Shown piece by piece: positions 1-5,909 of a DNA stretch of 26,750 bases. The stretch is from a virus: IMG/VR virus record IMGVR_UViG_3300036814_000873, positions 1-26,750 of that record; one strand, 5' to 3'. Every line of letters starts with the position of its first letter. The stretch's first letter is position 1. A model generated the notes under the pieces. That model had not been told where the DNA came from, did no database searches, and saw nothing but the letters and a program-made list of their open reading frames with translations. The translations under genes and the position numbers were made by a program.

Positions 1-288
1 GAGTGGCTCAAGGAGGAGCGTCATGCACTCAGCAAAAAGATGATGGGACAGCTTCAGGCAGCAGTGCGAGACCCGGCGCCTACGCCACGTCCAAAATCTG
101 ATGGAAAAATTTCAAGCGGGATCACGAACACAGGGATGGGTTTCCAGATGTGGCGGGATTCCGAAGGACGCGACTATGCGTATTTTCCAGACCACCCAAT
201 CAACGATCAGATCAAGCAGCGTGGTTCTGGTTTTGAAAAATCTCCAGACGAAGGGAGGAAATTTGGGCGAGCTTTCCGAGATGGTTGA
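1..288 (+). CDS. Hypothetical protein, 5' end outside window
   Basis: The reading frame is open from the first base of the window to a TGA at 286-288, giving 95 visible residues. The N-terminal stretch before the first ATG (EWLKEERHALSKK) is charged and helix-like, so the gene most likely begins to the left and the ATGs at 40 and 43 are internal. The middle is Pro- and Gly-rich and holds an aromatic cluster (GMGFQMWRDSEGRDYAYFP). The C-terminus is rich in charged residues and Gly. I recognise no family. Its 3' end overlaps the start of the next small gene. The position, upstream of recombination genes in a T7-like phage, suggests a replication or early-region accessory protein, but this is inference from context only. 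An alternative start at ATG 40 cannot be excluded, because an AAGGAGGAG lies at 10-18. Confidence 0.6.
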   Translation, partial: EWLKEERHALSKKMMGQLQAAVRDPAPTPRPKSDGKISSGITNTGMGFQMWRDSEGRDYAYFPDHPINDQIKQRGSGFEKSPDEGRKFGRAFRDG

Positions 289-496
289 GGCACTCAAGCA
301 GAACACAGAGCAGGTCAGGAAGCTCAACGAACTACTGGCTCCAGAACTCAAGCGCAGCGAGATCTTGCGGGATTCACGGAAGCGTCAGGAAATCCTGCGT
401 GACTGCATCAGTTCAGACTTGGCGAGGATTCGAGCAGATGATGCCAAACGATGTCCCCCGCTTTCGGCGGAGAGCGGGGACCAGTATCGCTCGTAG
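263..496 (+). CDS. Small hypothetical charged helical protein
   Basis: The product is about 77 residues if it starts at TTG 263, or 71 residues from ATG 281. I prefer TTG 263 because AGGGAGG at 252-258 sits just 5' of it, whereas ATG 281 has no Shine-Dalgarno at a usable distance. Leu and charged residues alternate over the first 55 residues (EMVEALKQNTEQVRKLNELL), typical of a long amphipathic helix or short coiled coil. The C-terminus is Cys/Pro-containing and looks unstructured. No family is recognised. It overlaps the end of the preceding gene. Its last codons also encode the first of three hairpins, and its TAG stop (494-496) lies within the second. Confidence 0.5.
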   Translation: MGELSEMVEALKQNTEQVRKLNELLAPELKRSEILRDSRKRQEILRDCISSDLARIRADDAKRCPPLSAESGDQYRS

Positions 497-546
497 CGAT
501 GCTGCGGAGCGTGGTTGGCAGGTATGCCAGTGGGATCCGCGCTCCG
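456..546 (+). promoter_or_regulatory. Three consecutive hairpins in the leader of the gene at 578
   Basis: Three inverted repeats follow each other. CCCCGCT (456-462) pairs with AGCGGGG (473-479). ATCGCT (486-491) pairs with AGCGAT (495-500) around a 3-base loop. CGGAGCG (505-511) pairs with CGCTCCG (540-546) and encloses an inner TGGCA (516-520)/TGCCA (525-529) stem with loop GGTA. No T-run follows, so a standard intrinsic terminator is unlikely. RNA processing, mRNA stabilisation or attenuation are possible roles. Confidence 0.45.
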
Positions 547-551
547 GATTC

Positions 552-564
552 ACAACCAAACTAA
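552..564 (+). promoter_or_regulatory. 13-base leader element, copy 1
   Basis: ACAACCAAACTAA occurs here, 13 bases upstream of the ATG at 578, and again unchanged at 1875-1887, 12 bases upstream of the RecT start at 1900. Both copies are followed by one base and then CAG, running into the purine-rich ribosome binding site. It may be the 3' part of a phage promoter or a translation-enhancing leader. Only the repeat itself is seen directly. Confidence 0.4.
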
Positions 565-577
565 CCAGAGAGGTGCA

Positions 578-907
578 ATGTTTAACCGAAAAAAAGAGCG
601 AATAAGGAAATCGACTTCAGTTGGAGTCCCAAGCGAGGCGATAGATGTTCTGAAGGAGTTTTTAGCGGCGCACGCAACTGATCCTACGGGACCGACGTGG
701 TCTCTGGGACGCTTCATCTCGCAAGCAATCCACGAGAAAATCCTACGGGAAACAGAGGAGTATGTCGTTCCGGCGGAAGTGAGACCTGTGCTAAAGAGGG
801 AAGACCGAGATTCTGAAGGAAACCCCTTGGACTGTGATTCTGAAGGATACCCCTTGGGTCTTTCTAAAGGCCGGGGATCAAACCCCGTCGAAGGAGGGTC
901 AGAATGA
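578..907 (+). CDS. Ribbon-helix-helix-like small protein
   Basis: The product has 109 residues. The start at ATG 578 is chosen over the longer frame from 515 because AGAGAGG at 567-573 sits directly upstream and the earlier codons overlap the hairpin region. After a basic N-terminus (FNRKKERIRK), a short strand-like stretch (TSVGVP, 13-18) is followed by a helix (SEAIDVLKEFLAAH, about 19-32) and a second helix (SLGRFISQAIHEKIL, about 42-56). This layout is that of ribbon-helix-helix DNA-binding proteins such as CopG/Arc, though no diagnostic residue settles it. The C-terminal third is probably disordered and holds a nine-residue duplication, DSEGNPLDC then DSEGYPLGL. The stop overlaps the ATG of the next gene (ATGA at 904-907). 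It may be a small regulator of the early region, which is inference. Confidence 0.6.
   Translation: MFNRKKERIRKSTSVGVPSEAIDVLKEFLAAHATDPTGPTWSLGRFISQAIHEKILRETEEYVVPAEVRPVLKREDRDSEGNPLDCDSEGYPLGLSKGRGSNPVEGGSE
809..857 (+). repeat. Near-perfect 22-base direct repeat within a gene
   Basis: Bases 809-830 and 836-857 are identical at 21 of 22 positions (the difference is A/T at 821/848). The spacing of 27 bases keeps the reading frame and duplicates nine residues in the C-terminal tail of the ribbon-helix-helix-like protein. Confidence 0.8.
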
Positions 908-1017
908 CTTTGATCGACTGCCTCGCAAAGGATCAGTGCCAGGGGAAACTAAAGAAAAAACGCTCGTGGTGGATAAAACTGCTGAAGCGCAGGAGGACCG
1001 ATGGCACACGCCTCTGA
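904..1017 (+). CDS. 37-residue basic, Trp-containing microprotein
   Basis: The frame runs from ATG 904 to TGA 1015-1017. It has the clearest ribosome binding site of the region, AAGGAGGG at 891-898, five bases from the ATG. The start overlaps the stop of the upstream gene (ATGA) and the stop lies past the recE start at 1001, so the three are probably coupled. The second half is strongly basic with adjacent tryptophans (KLKKKRSWWIKLLKRRR), which suits nucleic-acid or membrane-surface binding. Two cysteines lie at positions 6 and 12. There is no recognised family. It could be a helper of the RecE/RecT pair or an early host-takeover peptide; both are inference from position. A competing frame (834-1022) lacks a ribosome binding site and is judged a shadow. 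Confidence 0.55.
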   Translation: MTLIDCLAKDQCQGKLKKKRSWWIKLLKRRRTDGTRL

Positions 1018-1843
1018 CCTGAAAAAACCGTGGTTTGAAATCATCGAAGGCATGTCCAACGAGGACTACCATGCACACCACGGGATCGGGAAATCTGGAC
1101 TCGACCGAGTTCGCAGGAGCATTGCACACTACCAGCAGCGACCAACCGCGACACCGTCTGCACCGATGATCGAGGGCAGCGCGTTTCACTGCCGTGTGCT
1201 TGAACCAGAACACTGGGGAACGAGGTACGCGGTTGCTCCAGATCTGGATCGGCGCACCAAAGCAGGGAAGGCCGCGTGGGCAGAGTGCCAGGAAGAATCC
1301 AAAGGTTTGACCGTCTTGACCCCAGAGCAGGACGCCCGGATTGAGAAGATGACGCAGGCAATCGACAGACACCCCGTCTGGGAGAGCATCGGCTGGGGAG
1401 GTGGAGATGTTGAGGTCTCGGTCTTCTGGGAGGAGTTGCTCTACTCCCAAGCTGTCACCTGCAAGGCGCGTCCGGATTTTGTTTCTGCGGACAAGAACAT
1501 CCTTGTGGATCTGAAATCAACTAGAGACGCAAGTCCAGAAGCCTTTGCAAAGTCGGTTGCAAACTTCAGATACCATATCCAAGCAGCGTGGTATTTACGC
1601 GGCTGGCGTGCTGCAACGCAGATTGATGCCGACTTTGTCTTCCTTGCCGTTGAGTCGTCTCCGCCTCACGAAGTAGCGTGTTACACGCTAGGAGAAGCAG
1701 AGCTGGCAGAAGGCTGGATGCAGGCGATGGATAGTTTGATAAAATTCGCAGCATGGAAGTCTGGGGAGCTTAAAGTCACTGGCTATCCTGCTGAAATTCA
1801 ACAGCTGAATCTTCCTCGTTGGGCGTTTCAGGAGTGTAAATAA
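1001..1843 (+). CDS. recE: RecE-like exonuclease (PD-(D/E)XK, exodeoxyribonuclease VIII type)
   Basis: The 280-residue product resembles the nuclease domain of RecE/exodeoxyribonuclease VIII, which degrades the 5' strand of double-stranded DNA ends to expose 3' single strands for annealing. Visible signatures are the N-terminal motif with Ser32 and the conserved GSAFHCRVLEP (59-69, His63), Glu138 in a strand, Asp159 in KARPDF, Asp170-x-Lys172 in VDLKST, and the following helix with Gln194 and Tyr198 (YHIQAAWY). The length fits a stand-alone phage RecE domain. The start at ATG 1001 has AGGAGG at 991-996. The next gene is RecT, its usual partner, after a 56-base gap with a tandem repeat and a leader motif. 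In T7 the end-processing role belongs to gp6, a different nuclease fold, so this looks like a functional replacement. Confidence 0.85.
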   Translation: MAHASDLKKPWFEIIEGMSNEDYHAHHGIGKSGLDRVRRSIAHYQQRPTATPSAPMIEGSAFHCRVLEPEHWGTRYAVAPDLDRRTKAGKAAWAECQEESKGLTVLTPEQDARIEKMTQAIDRHPVWESIGWGGGDVEVSVFWEELLYSQAVTCKARPDFVSADKNILVDLKSTRDASPEAFAKSVANFRYHIQAAWYLRGWRAATQIDADFVFLAVESSPPHEVACYTLGEAELAEGWMQAMDSLIKFAAWKSGELKVTGYPAEIQQLNLPRWAFQECK

Positions 1844-1863
1844 CTGTGAGTCAACTGTGAGTC
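1842..1863 (+). repeat. Tandem 11-base repeat at the recE stop
   Basis: AACTGTGAGTC occurs twice without a gap (1842-1852 and 1853-1863). The first copy contains the last two bases of the recE TAA stop. Its position 36 bases upstream of recT suggests a possible operator or promoter component. Confidence 0.8.
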
Positions 1864-1874
1864 ATGGGTTCTAA

Positions 1875-1887
1875 ACAACCAAACTAA
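1875..1887 (+). promoter_or_regulatory. 13-base leader element, copy 2, upstream of recT
   Basis: ACAACCAAACTAA is identical to bases 552-564. It is followed by ACAGGAG, which supplies the RecT ribosome binding site. The two copies stand at nearly the same distance from their start codons, which argues for a shared regulatory or leader function. Confidence 0.4.
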
Positions 1888-1899
1888 ACAGGAGAAAAT

Positions 1900-2961
1900 A
1901 TGAGTGGTGAACTTACGAAAGGCGGATTGTCGGATCTGCTGCTGCGGATGCAACCGCAGATGAAAATGGCTCTGCCGGTACATGTGACCGCTGCACAAAT
2001 CCAGCGGGTGGTCCTCACGGAAGTCAGCAAGAATCCATCGATCCTCAGATGTACGCAGACGAGCGTGTTGACGAGCGTGATGGAAGCGTGCCAACTCGGG
2101 TTGGTTCCGAATTCGACGCAAGGACTGGCTTATCTCGTCCCTTATGGCACGCGCTGCCAACTGATTCCGGGTTTTAGAGGATTGATCAAACTTGCGCTCC
2201 AGAGTGGGAAGGTTTCCAAGATCTGGGCGAAGGTTGTCCACGAGAAGGATCACCTCGAGTACGAGGAAGGACTGATTCCCAAACTCAAACACACACCCTA
2301 TCTCGGAGGAGATCCAGGGATGTTCGTTGGAGCCTACGCAATTGCAAAGATGATCAACGATCCGGATCCACAGTTCGAGTACATGGGGAAGACTGCAATT
2401 GACACGATCCGCAGGAAGTCTGCGTCTGGAGGCAAGGGTCCGTGGGCTGATAATTACGAGGAGATGGCTAAGAAAACCGTGATCCGTAACCTCACGAAGC
2501 GCCTTCCCCTCGAGAGTGACCGTGTCACTATCGCAGCAGAGAAGGTCGAAGGAGGGATGTCCGGAATGGAGTACGATCTCGAGGTCAAGGATTTTGTCTA
2601 TGTCGATGGAGATGACGACGTCCAGGATACTGCTGCTGCTCGCATCAATGCAGACATTGAGAAATCTGTGAAACTCAAAAAGGGAAAACCTGGGCCAAAA
2701 CCAAAAGCACTGCTTGAGGTTGAGTCAAAGGGAGCGACCAAGTCGAATCTCTCTGGATTAGAGCTGGCACTGGAACAACTCAAAAGCAAACCGCAGGAGG
2801 ATCTCAGAGATTTTTATATCCACAACGAAGTCCACTGGATGAACGAGCTGGGTCCAGATGCAATGGCAGAAATCGATGAGGTCTACAGCTCCAGACTTGA
2901 AGAACAGCAACTTGTCCAAGCTGACGTGCAGGGGGATGCTGAGAGCATCCCTGCGTCTTGA
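1900..2961 (+). CDS. recT: RecT-family single-strand annealing protein
   Basis: The 353-residue product matches the RecT family, which coats single-stranded DNA made by RecE and anneals or inserts it at homologous sequence. The core spans about residues 10-210. It opens with helical stretches (LLLRMQPQMKMALPVHVT), then SVLTSVMEACQLGLVPN (55-71), then the hallmark AYLVPYGTRCQLIPGFRGLI (77-96), and ends with the Lys/Arg-rich ADNYEEMAKKTVIRNLTKRL stretch. The C-terminal third is charged, low in complexity (KKGKPGPKPK) and acidic towards the end, as in many annealing proteins. CAGGAG at 1889-1894 supports the start. No single-stranded-DNA-binding gp2.5 homologue is visible in the window, so this may cover that role in recombination. 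The gene ends in a strong hairpin just before the RNA polymerase region. Confidence 0.92.
   Translation: MSGELTKGGLSDLLLRMQPQMKMALPVHVTAAQIQRVVLTEVSKNPSILRCTQTSVLTSVMEACQLGLVPNSTQGLAYLVPYGTRCQLIPGFRGLIKLALQSGKVSKIWAKVVHEKDHLEYEEGLIPKLKHTPYLGGDPGMFVGAYAIAKMINDPDPQFEYMGKTAIDTIRRKSASGGKGPWADNYEEMAKKTVIRNLTKRLPLESDRVTIAAEKVEGGMSGMEYDLEVKDFVYVDGDDDVQDTAAARINADIEKSVKLKKGKPGPKPKALLEVESKGATKSNLSGLELALEQLKSKPQEDLRDFYIHNEVHWMNELGPDAMAEIDEVYSSRLEEQQLVQADVQGDAESIPAS
2928..2954 (+). terminator. Strong hairpin at the 3' end of recT
   Basis: GGGATGCT (2933-2940) pairs with AGCATCCC (2944-2951) around the loop GAG. The stem continues as GCA (2928-2930)/TGC (2952-2954) past a two-G bulge. It lies inside the last codons of recT and is not followed by a T-run, so it may slow or process transcripts rather than end them. 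An RNase III site or phage-polymerase terminator is possible. Confidence 0.4.
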
Positions 2962-2962
2962 C

Positions 2963-3133
2963 ATGGGAATAACCCGCTCGTCCATGCTCGCCAATCCTCG
3001 TCGCAGGAGTTATTTGCGGCAAAAAGTGGTGGGTAACCAATACGTCTGTCGTCTCGGTCTTGTTTCTCCGCAGGCGGCAATCCCGAAGGCTACGGTGGCG
3101 AGCGGGTCTACTGATTCTCAAACTGGTCTATGA
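2963..3133 (+). CDS. Possible 56-residue protein between recT and RNA polymerase
   Basis: The frame begins at ATG 2963, one base after the recT TGA, and ends with TGA 3131-3133 overlapping the RNA polymerase ATG at 3130. Tight joins at both ends match the coupling seen across this genome, and RNA polymerase has no Shine-Dalgarno of its own, so translation through this frame would explain its initiation. The product is basic (NPRRRSYLRQK) with a Ser/Thr-rich tail and no recognised family. Against it, there is no clear ribosome binding site, and Ala codons lack the strong GCA preference of the neighbours. The region may instead be a structured untranslated leader: ACCCGCTCG (2972-2980) is complementary to CGAGCGGGT (3099-3107). 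Confidence 0.4.
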   Translation: MGITRSSMLANPRRRSYLRQKVVGNQYVCRLGLVSPQAAIPKATVASGSTDSQTGL

Positions 3134-5583
3134 ACAACTACTCAAAGAAACTTGAACAGCAGCAACTTGAGTTGAAGGCACACCGCGAGTCGTTTGCACG
3201 GTTGGTGAAAACCGTTGAGCGTAACGAGCGCGGCGGGAGGGCGTCAATCTCTCCGCATTCGAGGAAACTGATGGCAGAAGCTGTGCGTGTGGTTGCAGAT
3301 GAGATTTCTATCCGGAAACATGCCAGGGTTGGGCAACCACTGAAGCAGTATCGTTTCCTCGAACACCACGGCGTCCTGCCGAAGGAGGCTGCTTATCTCT
3401 GCGTCAAAACTGCAATTGATCTCCTCAGTGTGAGGACAAGTGGACGGGAGCAAGGACATGCAGTCCTCTGCCGTAAAATCGGGGGTTTGGTCGAGGATCA
3501 TGCTCGCATGTTGAGTTTCAAACGGCAGGAAGCATCGCTGCTACACTACGCGAAAGCTGCTCTCGGAAAGCTGAGTTCTCCCGGACGTGCCCGTCGTCGC
3601 AAACACTACCTTGCAGCAGAGAAAGCAGCAGGTCTTGCGTGGAAGGCGTGGCCTCTGAAACAAAAACAGGATCTTGGATTGTTCTTGATGCACTGCTTCA
3701 GGATTCGCACAGGTTTGGTAGACTTTCCGCTGCTGTTTCGCTATGGGAAGTCCTACAAGGTGACACAACTGACGGAGGGGGCTACGGCATGGATGATGGA
3801 GTTGCTCAAGGAAGAGGCTCAACATTGCTCCATCACCCCTCCTTGTGTCGCGCTGCCGAGAAAATGGGAGGGAGTTTTCGGTGGGGGGTATCACACGGAG
3901 GCACTCAGGTTTCCTGCAATTGCCCTGCACTCTTCTAAGTTCCTCAAAGATGCAGATGCCGTCAAACAGAGTGCAGAGTTCGATTGTCTCAATGTCTTGC
4001 AGGCAACTCGGTGGAGCGTCAACAGCCAAATCTCTGCGTTCATTCAGCAACTGCTGGAGGATGGAGTCGAGATCGCAGGAATTCCAGGTCCAGAAAAACC
4101 AGTTCCAGAGTATCCGTTTCCAGAAAAGATTCCAACTTCTGACCTGACTGAGGCACAAGCAGAGGTACTGCGACAGTATCGCTCGGCTGCACGGGGTATC
4201 CACGAATCCAACTCTGATAACCGCTCGATCCGCCTGCACTTGATCCGTTGTCTGCAAGCATGTCGCGAATTCTCTTCAAAAAAATTCTCCTACGTTTACT
4301 ATTCGGACTTCAGGGGCAGGAAGTACAACGCCTATTCGCCGCTTTCTCCGCAGGGTCCAGACTTCTCGCGAGCATCTCTCCAGTTCGCTACTGCCCTACC
4401 AGTTGACAACGACGAAGCCGAGTTGATGCTGGCATCCCACGGTGCTGCTATGCATGGGCACGACAAAGTCTCTTTGCAGGATCGTTTGGTGTGGGTCAGA
4501 GAGAACGAAGATCGAATTGTGAGATGCTCAGAGGATCCCCTCTCGGAAATGTGGTGGAGCGAGGCAGACAAGCCCTTCCAGTTCCTTGCATTTGCACACG
4601 ACTGGTCAGGGTATCTCAAAGCAGGACGTGGATACGAGTCGCGGCTGCCGGTGCAGATGGACGGAAGTAACAACGGACTCCAACACTTCAGTGCGCTGAT
4701 GCTCGACCCTGTTGGTGCAGGACTCACCAATCTGACCCCGTTTCCAACTCCACAGGACGTCTACCAGGCAGTCGCAGACAAGGTGCAGACCCTCGTACAG
4801 GAAGACGCAGCAGCAGGAGATCTCATGGCAAGCGGTTGGCTCGACTGGGGGATCACAAGAAAACTTGTCAAACGTCCAGTGATGATTCTGCCCTACGGAG
4901 GAACCCCGTCTGCGATGCGACGATACGTCTGCGAGGTGATCGAGGATGGACTCTCTGCCGGAAAACCCTACCCGTGGATTACCAATAAACCACGACCAGA
5001 CGGGTGGCGGGAGGCAGGCTATCTTGCAGCAAAGATCAACTTGGCAATTGGGTCAGTGATGCGCTGTGCGAATGACGTGATGGACTGGGTGAGGGGAGCA
5101 GCACGCACCTATGCTTCAGCACAACTCCCCCTGACTTGGGAGACTCCCTCGGGTTTCCGGGTTGCACAGAACTACCTCAAAGTCTCCTCACGAGTGTCCC
5201 AAACTATTCTGGACGGCAGCCTCGTTTCCCTGCGCTATCCGGAGGAGACAGACGAGATCATGTCACGACGTGCAGTCCAAGGATCCTCGCCAAATTACAT
5301 CCACTCCCTGGATGCTGCACATCTCACGCACACGGTGCTGGCTGCTCAGGAGAGAGGAATCTCAGACATGATGGTGATCCACGACTGCTTTGCAGTCCAT
5401 GCAACACATGCTGCTGCGCTCTCAACGATACTCAGGGAGCAGTTCGTGGATCTCCACACCCCACATCGGCTGCAAGAACTCAAGATGCAGTTTGAGAGAT
5501 ATGGGCCCACACTTCCTGATGTCCCAGAACGTGGAGATTTGGATATCTCAAGCGTACTCGACTCTGAATACCTGTTTGCATGA
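3130..5583 (+). CDS. T7-type single-subunit DNA-directed RNA polymerase
   Basis: The 817-residue enzyme (T7: 883) transcribes the phage late genes from phage-specific promoters. Key motifs are all present. YYSDFRGRKYNAYSPLSPQG lies near residues 390-410. Asp511 in MDGSNNGLQHFSALM corresponds to catalytic Asp537 of T7. Lys581 and Tyr589 in KLVKRPVMILPYG match Lys631 and Tyr639. Asp752 in VIHDCF matches Asp812. The protein ends in ...YLFA, close to the T7 ...FAFA carboxyl end that sits near the active site. The N-terminal promoter-binding part is less conserved. No Shine-Dalgarno precedes ATG 3130, which overlaps the stop of an upstream small frame (ATGA), and the gene overlaps the endonuclease gene at its own end. 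Lying between recombination and structural genes is the phiKMV-like rather than the T7 arrangement. Confidence 0.97.
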   Translation: MNNYSKKLEQQQLELKAHRESFARLVKTVERNERGGRASISPHSRKLMAEAVRVVADEISIRKHARVGQPLKQYRFLEHHGVLPKEAAYLCVKTAIDLLSVRTSGREQGHAVLCRKIGGLVEDHARMLSFKRQEASLLHYAKAALGKLSSPGRARRRKHYLAAEKAAGLAWKAWPLKQKQDLGLFLMHCFRIRTGLVDFPLLFRYGKSYKVTQLTEGATAWMMELLKEEAQHCSITPPCVALPRKWEGVFGGGYHTEALRFPAIALHSSKFLKDADAVKQSAEFDCLNVLQATRWSVNSQISAFIQQLLEDGVEIAGIPGPEKPVPEYPFPEKIPTSDLTEAQAEVLRQYRSAARGIHESNSDNRSIRLHLIRCLQACREFSSKKFSYVYYSDFRGRKYNAYSPLSPQGPDFSRASLQFATALPVDNDEAELMLASHGAAMHGHDKVSLQDRLVWVRENEDRIVRCSEDPLSEMWWSEADKPFQFLAFAHDWSGYLKAGRGYESRLPVQMDGSNNGLQHFSALMLDPVGAGLTNLTPFPTPQDVYQAVADKVQTLVQEDAAAGDLMASGWLDWGITRKLVKRPVMILPYGGTPSAMRRYVCEVIEDGLSAGKPYPWITNKPRPDGWREAGYLAAKINLAIGSVMRCANDVMDWVRGAARTYASAQLPLTWETPSGFRVAQNYLKVSSRVSQTILDGSLVSLRYPEETDEIMSRRAVQGSSPNYIHSLDAAHLTHTVLAAQERGISDMMVIHDCFAVHATHAAALSTILREQFVDLHTPHRLQELKMQFERYGPTLPDVPERGDLDISSVLDSEYLFA

Positions 5584-5909
5584 AACCAAGATTCGTTCCA
5601 AAAACAGAGGGCATGAACCGACTGGAGGCAGAGTATGCCCAGTTGCTTGGCCTGCTCAAACATGGAGGAGACATCCTCGACTGGCGCTATGAACCAATCA
5701 AACTGAGACTTGCACACACCACGTTCTACACACCAGATTTTCTTGTGATCCAAGCAGACGGATTTGAGTTCCATGAAACAAAAGGTTTTATGAGGGATGA
5801 TGCCGCAGTCAAACTCAAGGTTGCTGCACAACTCTATCCGTGGTTCACCTTTGTTCTTGTCCAAAAATCCAAATCAGGATTCAGTTACAAAACCATCAAA
5901 ACTGCATGA
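5580..5909 (+). CDS. PD-(D/E)XK endonuclease in the T7 gene 3 (endonuclease I) position
   Basis: The 109-residue protein has the elements of a PD-(D/E)XK nuclease: acidic Glu16/Glu18 in the first helix, ProAsp at 52-53 (FYTPDFLV), and Glu66-x-Lys68 (FHETKGF). T7 endonuclease I, which cleaves Holliday junctions and branched DNA, uses Glu20, Asp55, Glu65 and Lys67, a very similar spacing. The sequence also resembles small phage nucleases of the DUF1064 type. The following segment (DDAAVKLKVAAQLYPWFTFVLV) fits the usual helix and strand that complete the fold. Its place directly before the lysozyme gene copies the T7 gene 3-3.5 order. ATG 5580 overlaps the RNA polymerase stop, without its own ribosome binding site. 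The likely role is resolving recombination intermediates and, as in T7, degrading host DNA; substrate choice is inference. Confidence 0.75.
   Translation: MKPRFVPKTEGMNRLEAEYAQLLGLLKHGGDILDWRYEPIKLRLAHTTFYTPDFLVIQADGFEFHETKGFMRDDAAVKLKVAAQLYPWFTFVLVQKSKSGFSYKTIKTA

Noticed and set aside
834-1022. A 62-residue frame across the ribbon-helix-helix-like gene end
   Set aside because: It has no ribosome binding site at its ATG and overlaps two better-supported frames; the 904-1017 frame has an ideal site.
899-1450. A 183-residue reverse-strand frame opposite recE
   Set aside because: It lies antisense to a gene with clear nuclease motifs, shows no recognisable domain, and all other genes are on the + strand.
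2958-2986. TTGACA as a -35 promoter box after recT
   Set aside because: The expected -10 place (about 2981-2986, TCCATG) does not resemble TATAAT.
3541-4257. A 238-residue reverse-strand frame opposite RNA polymerase
   Set aside because: It is a shadow of the conserved polymerase gene; the Cys/Leu/Arg-rich product has no domain.
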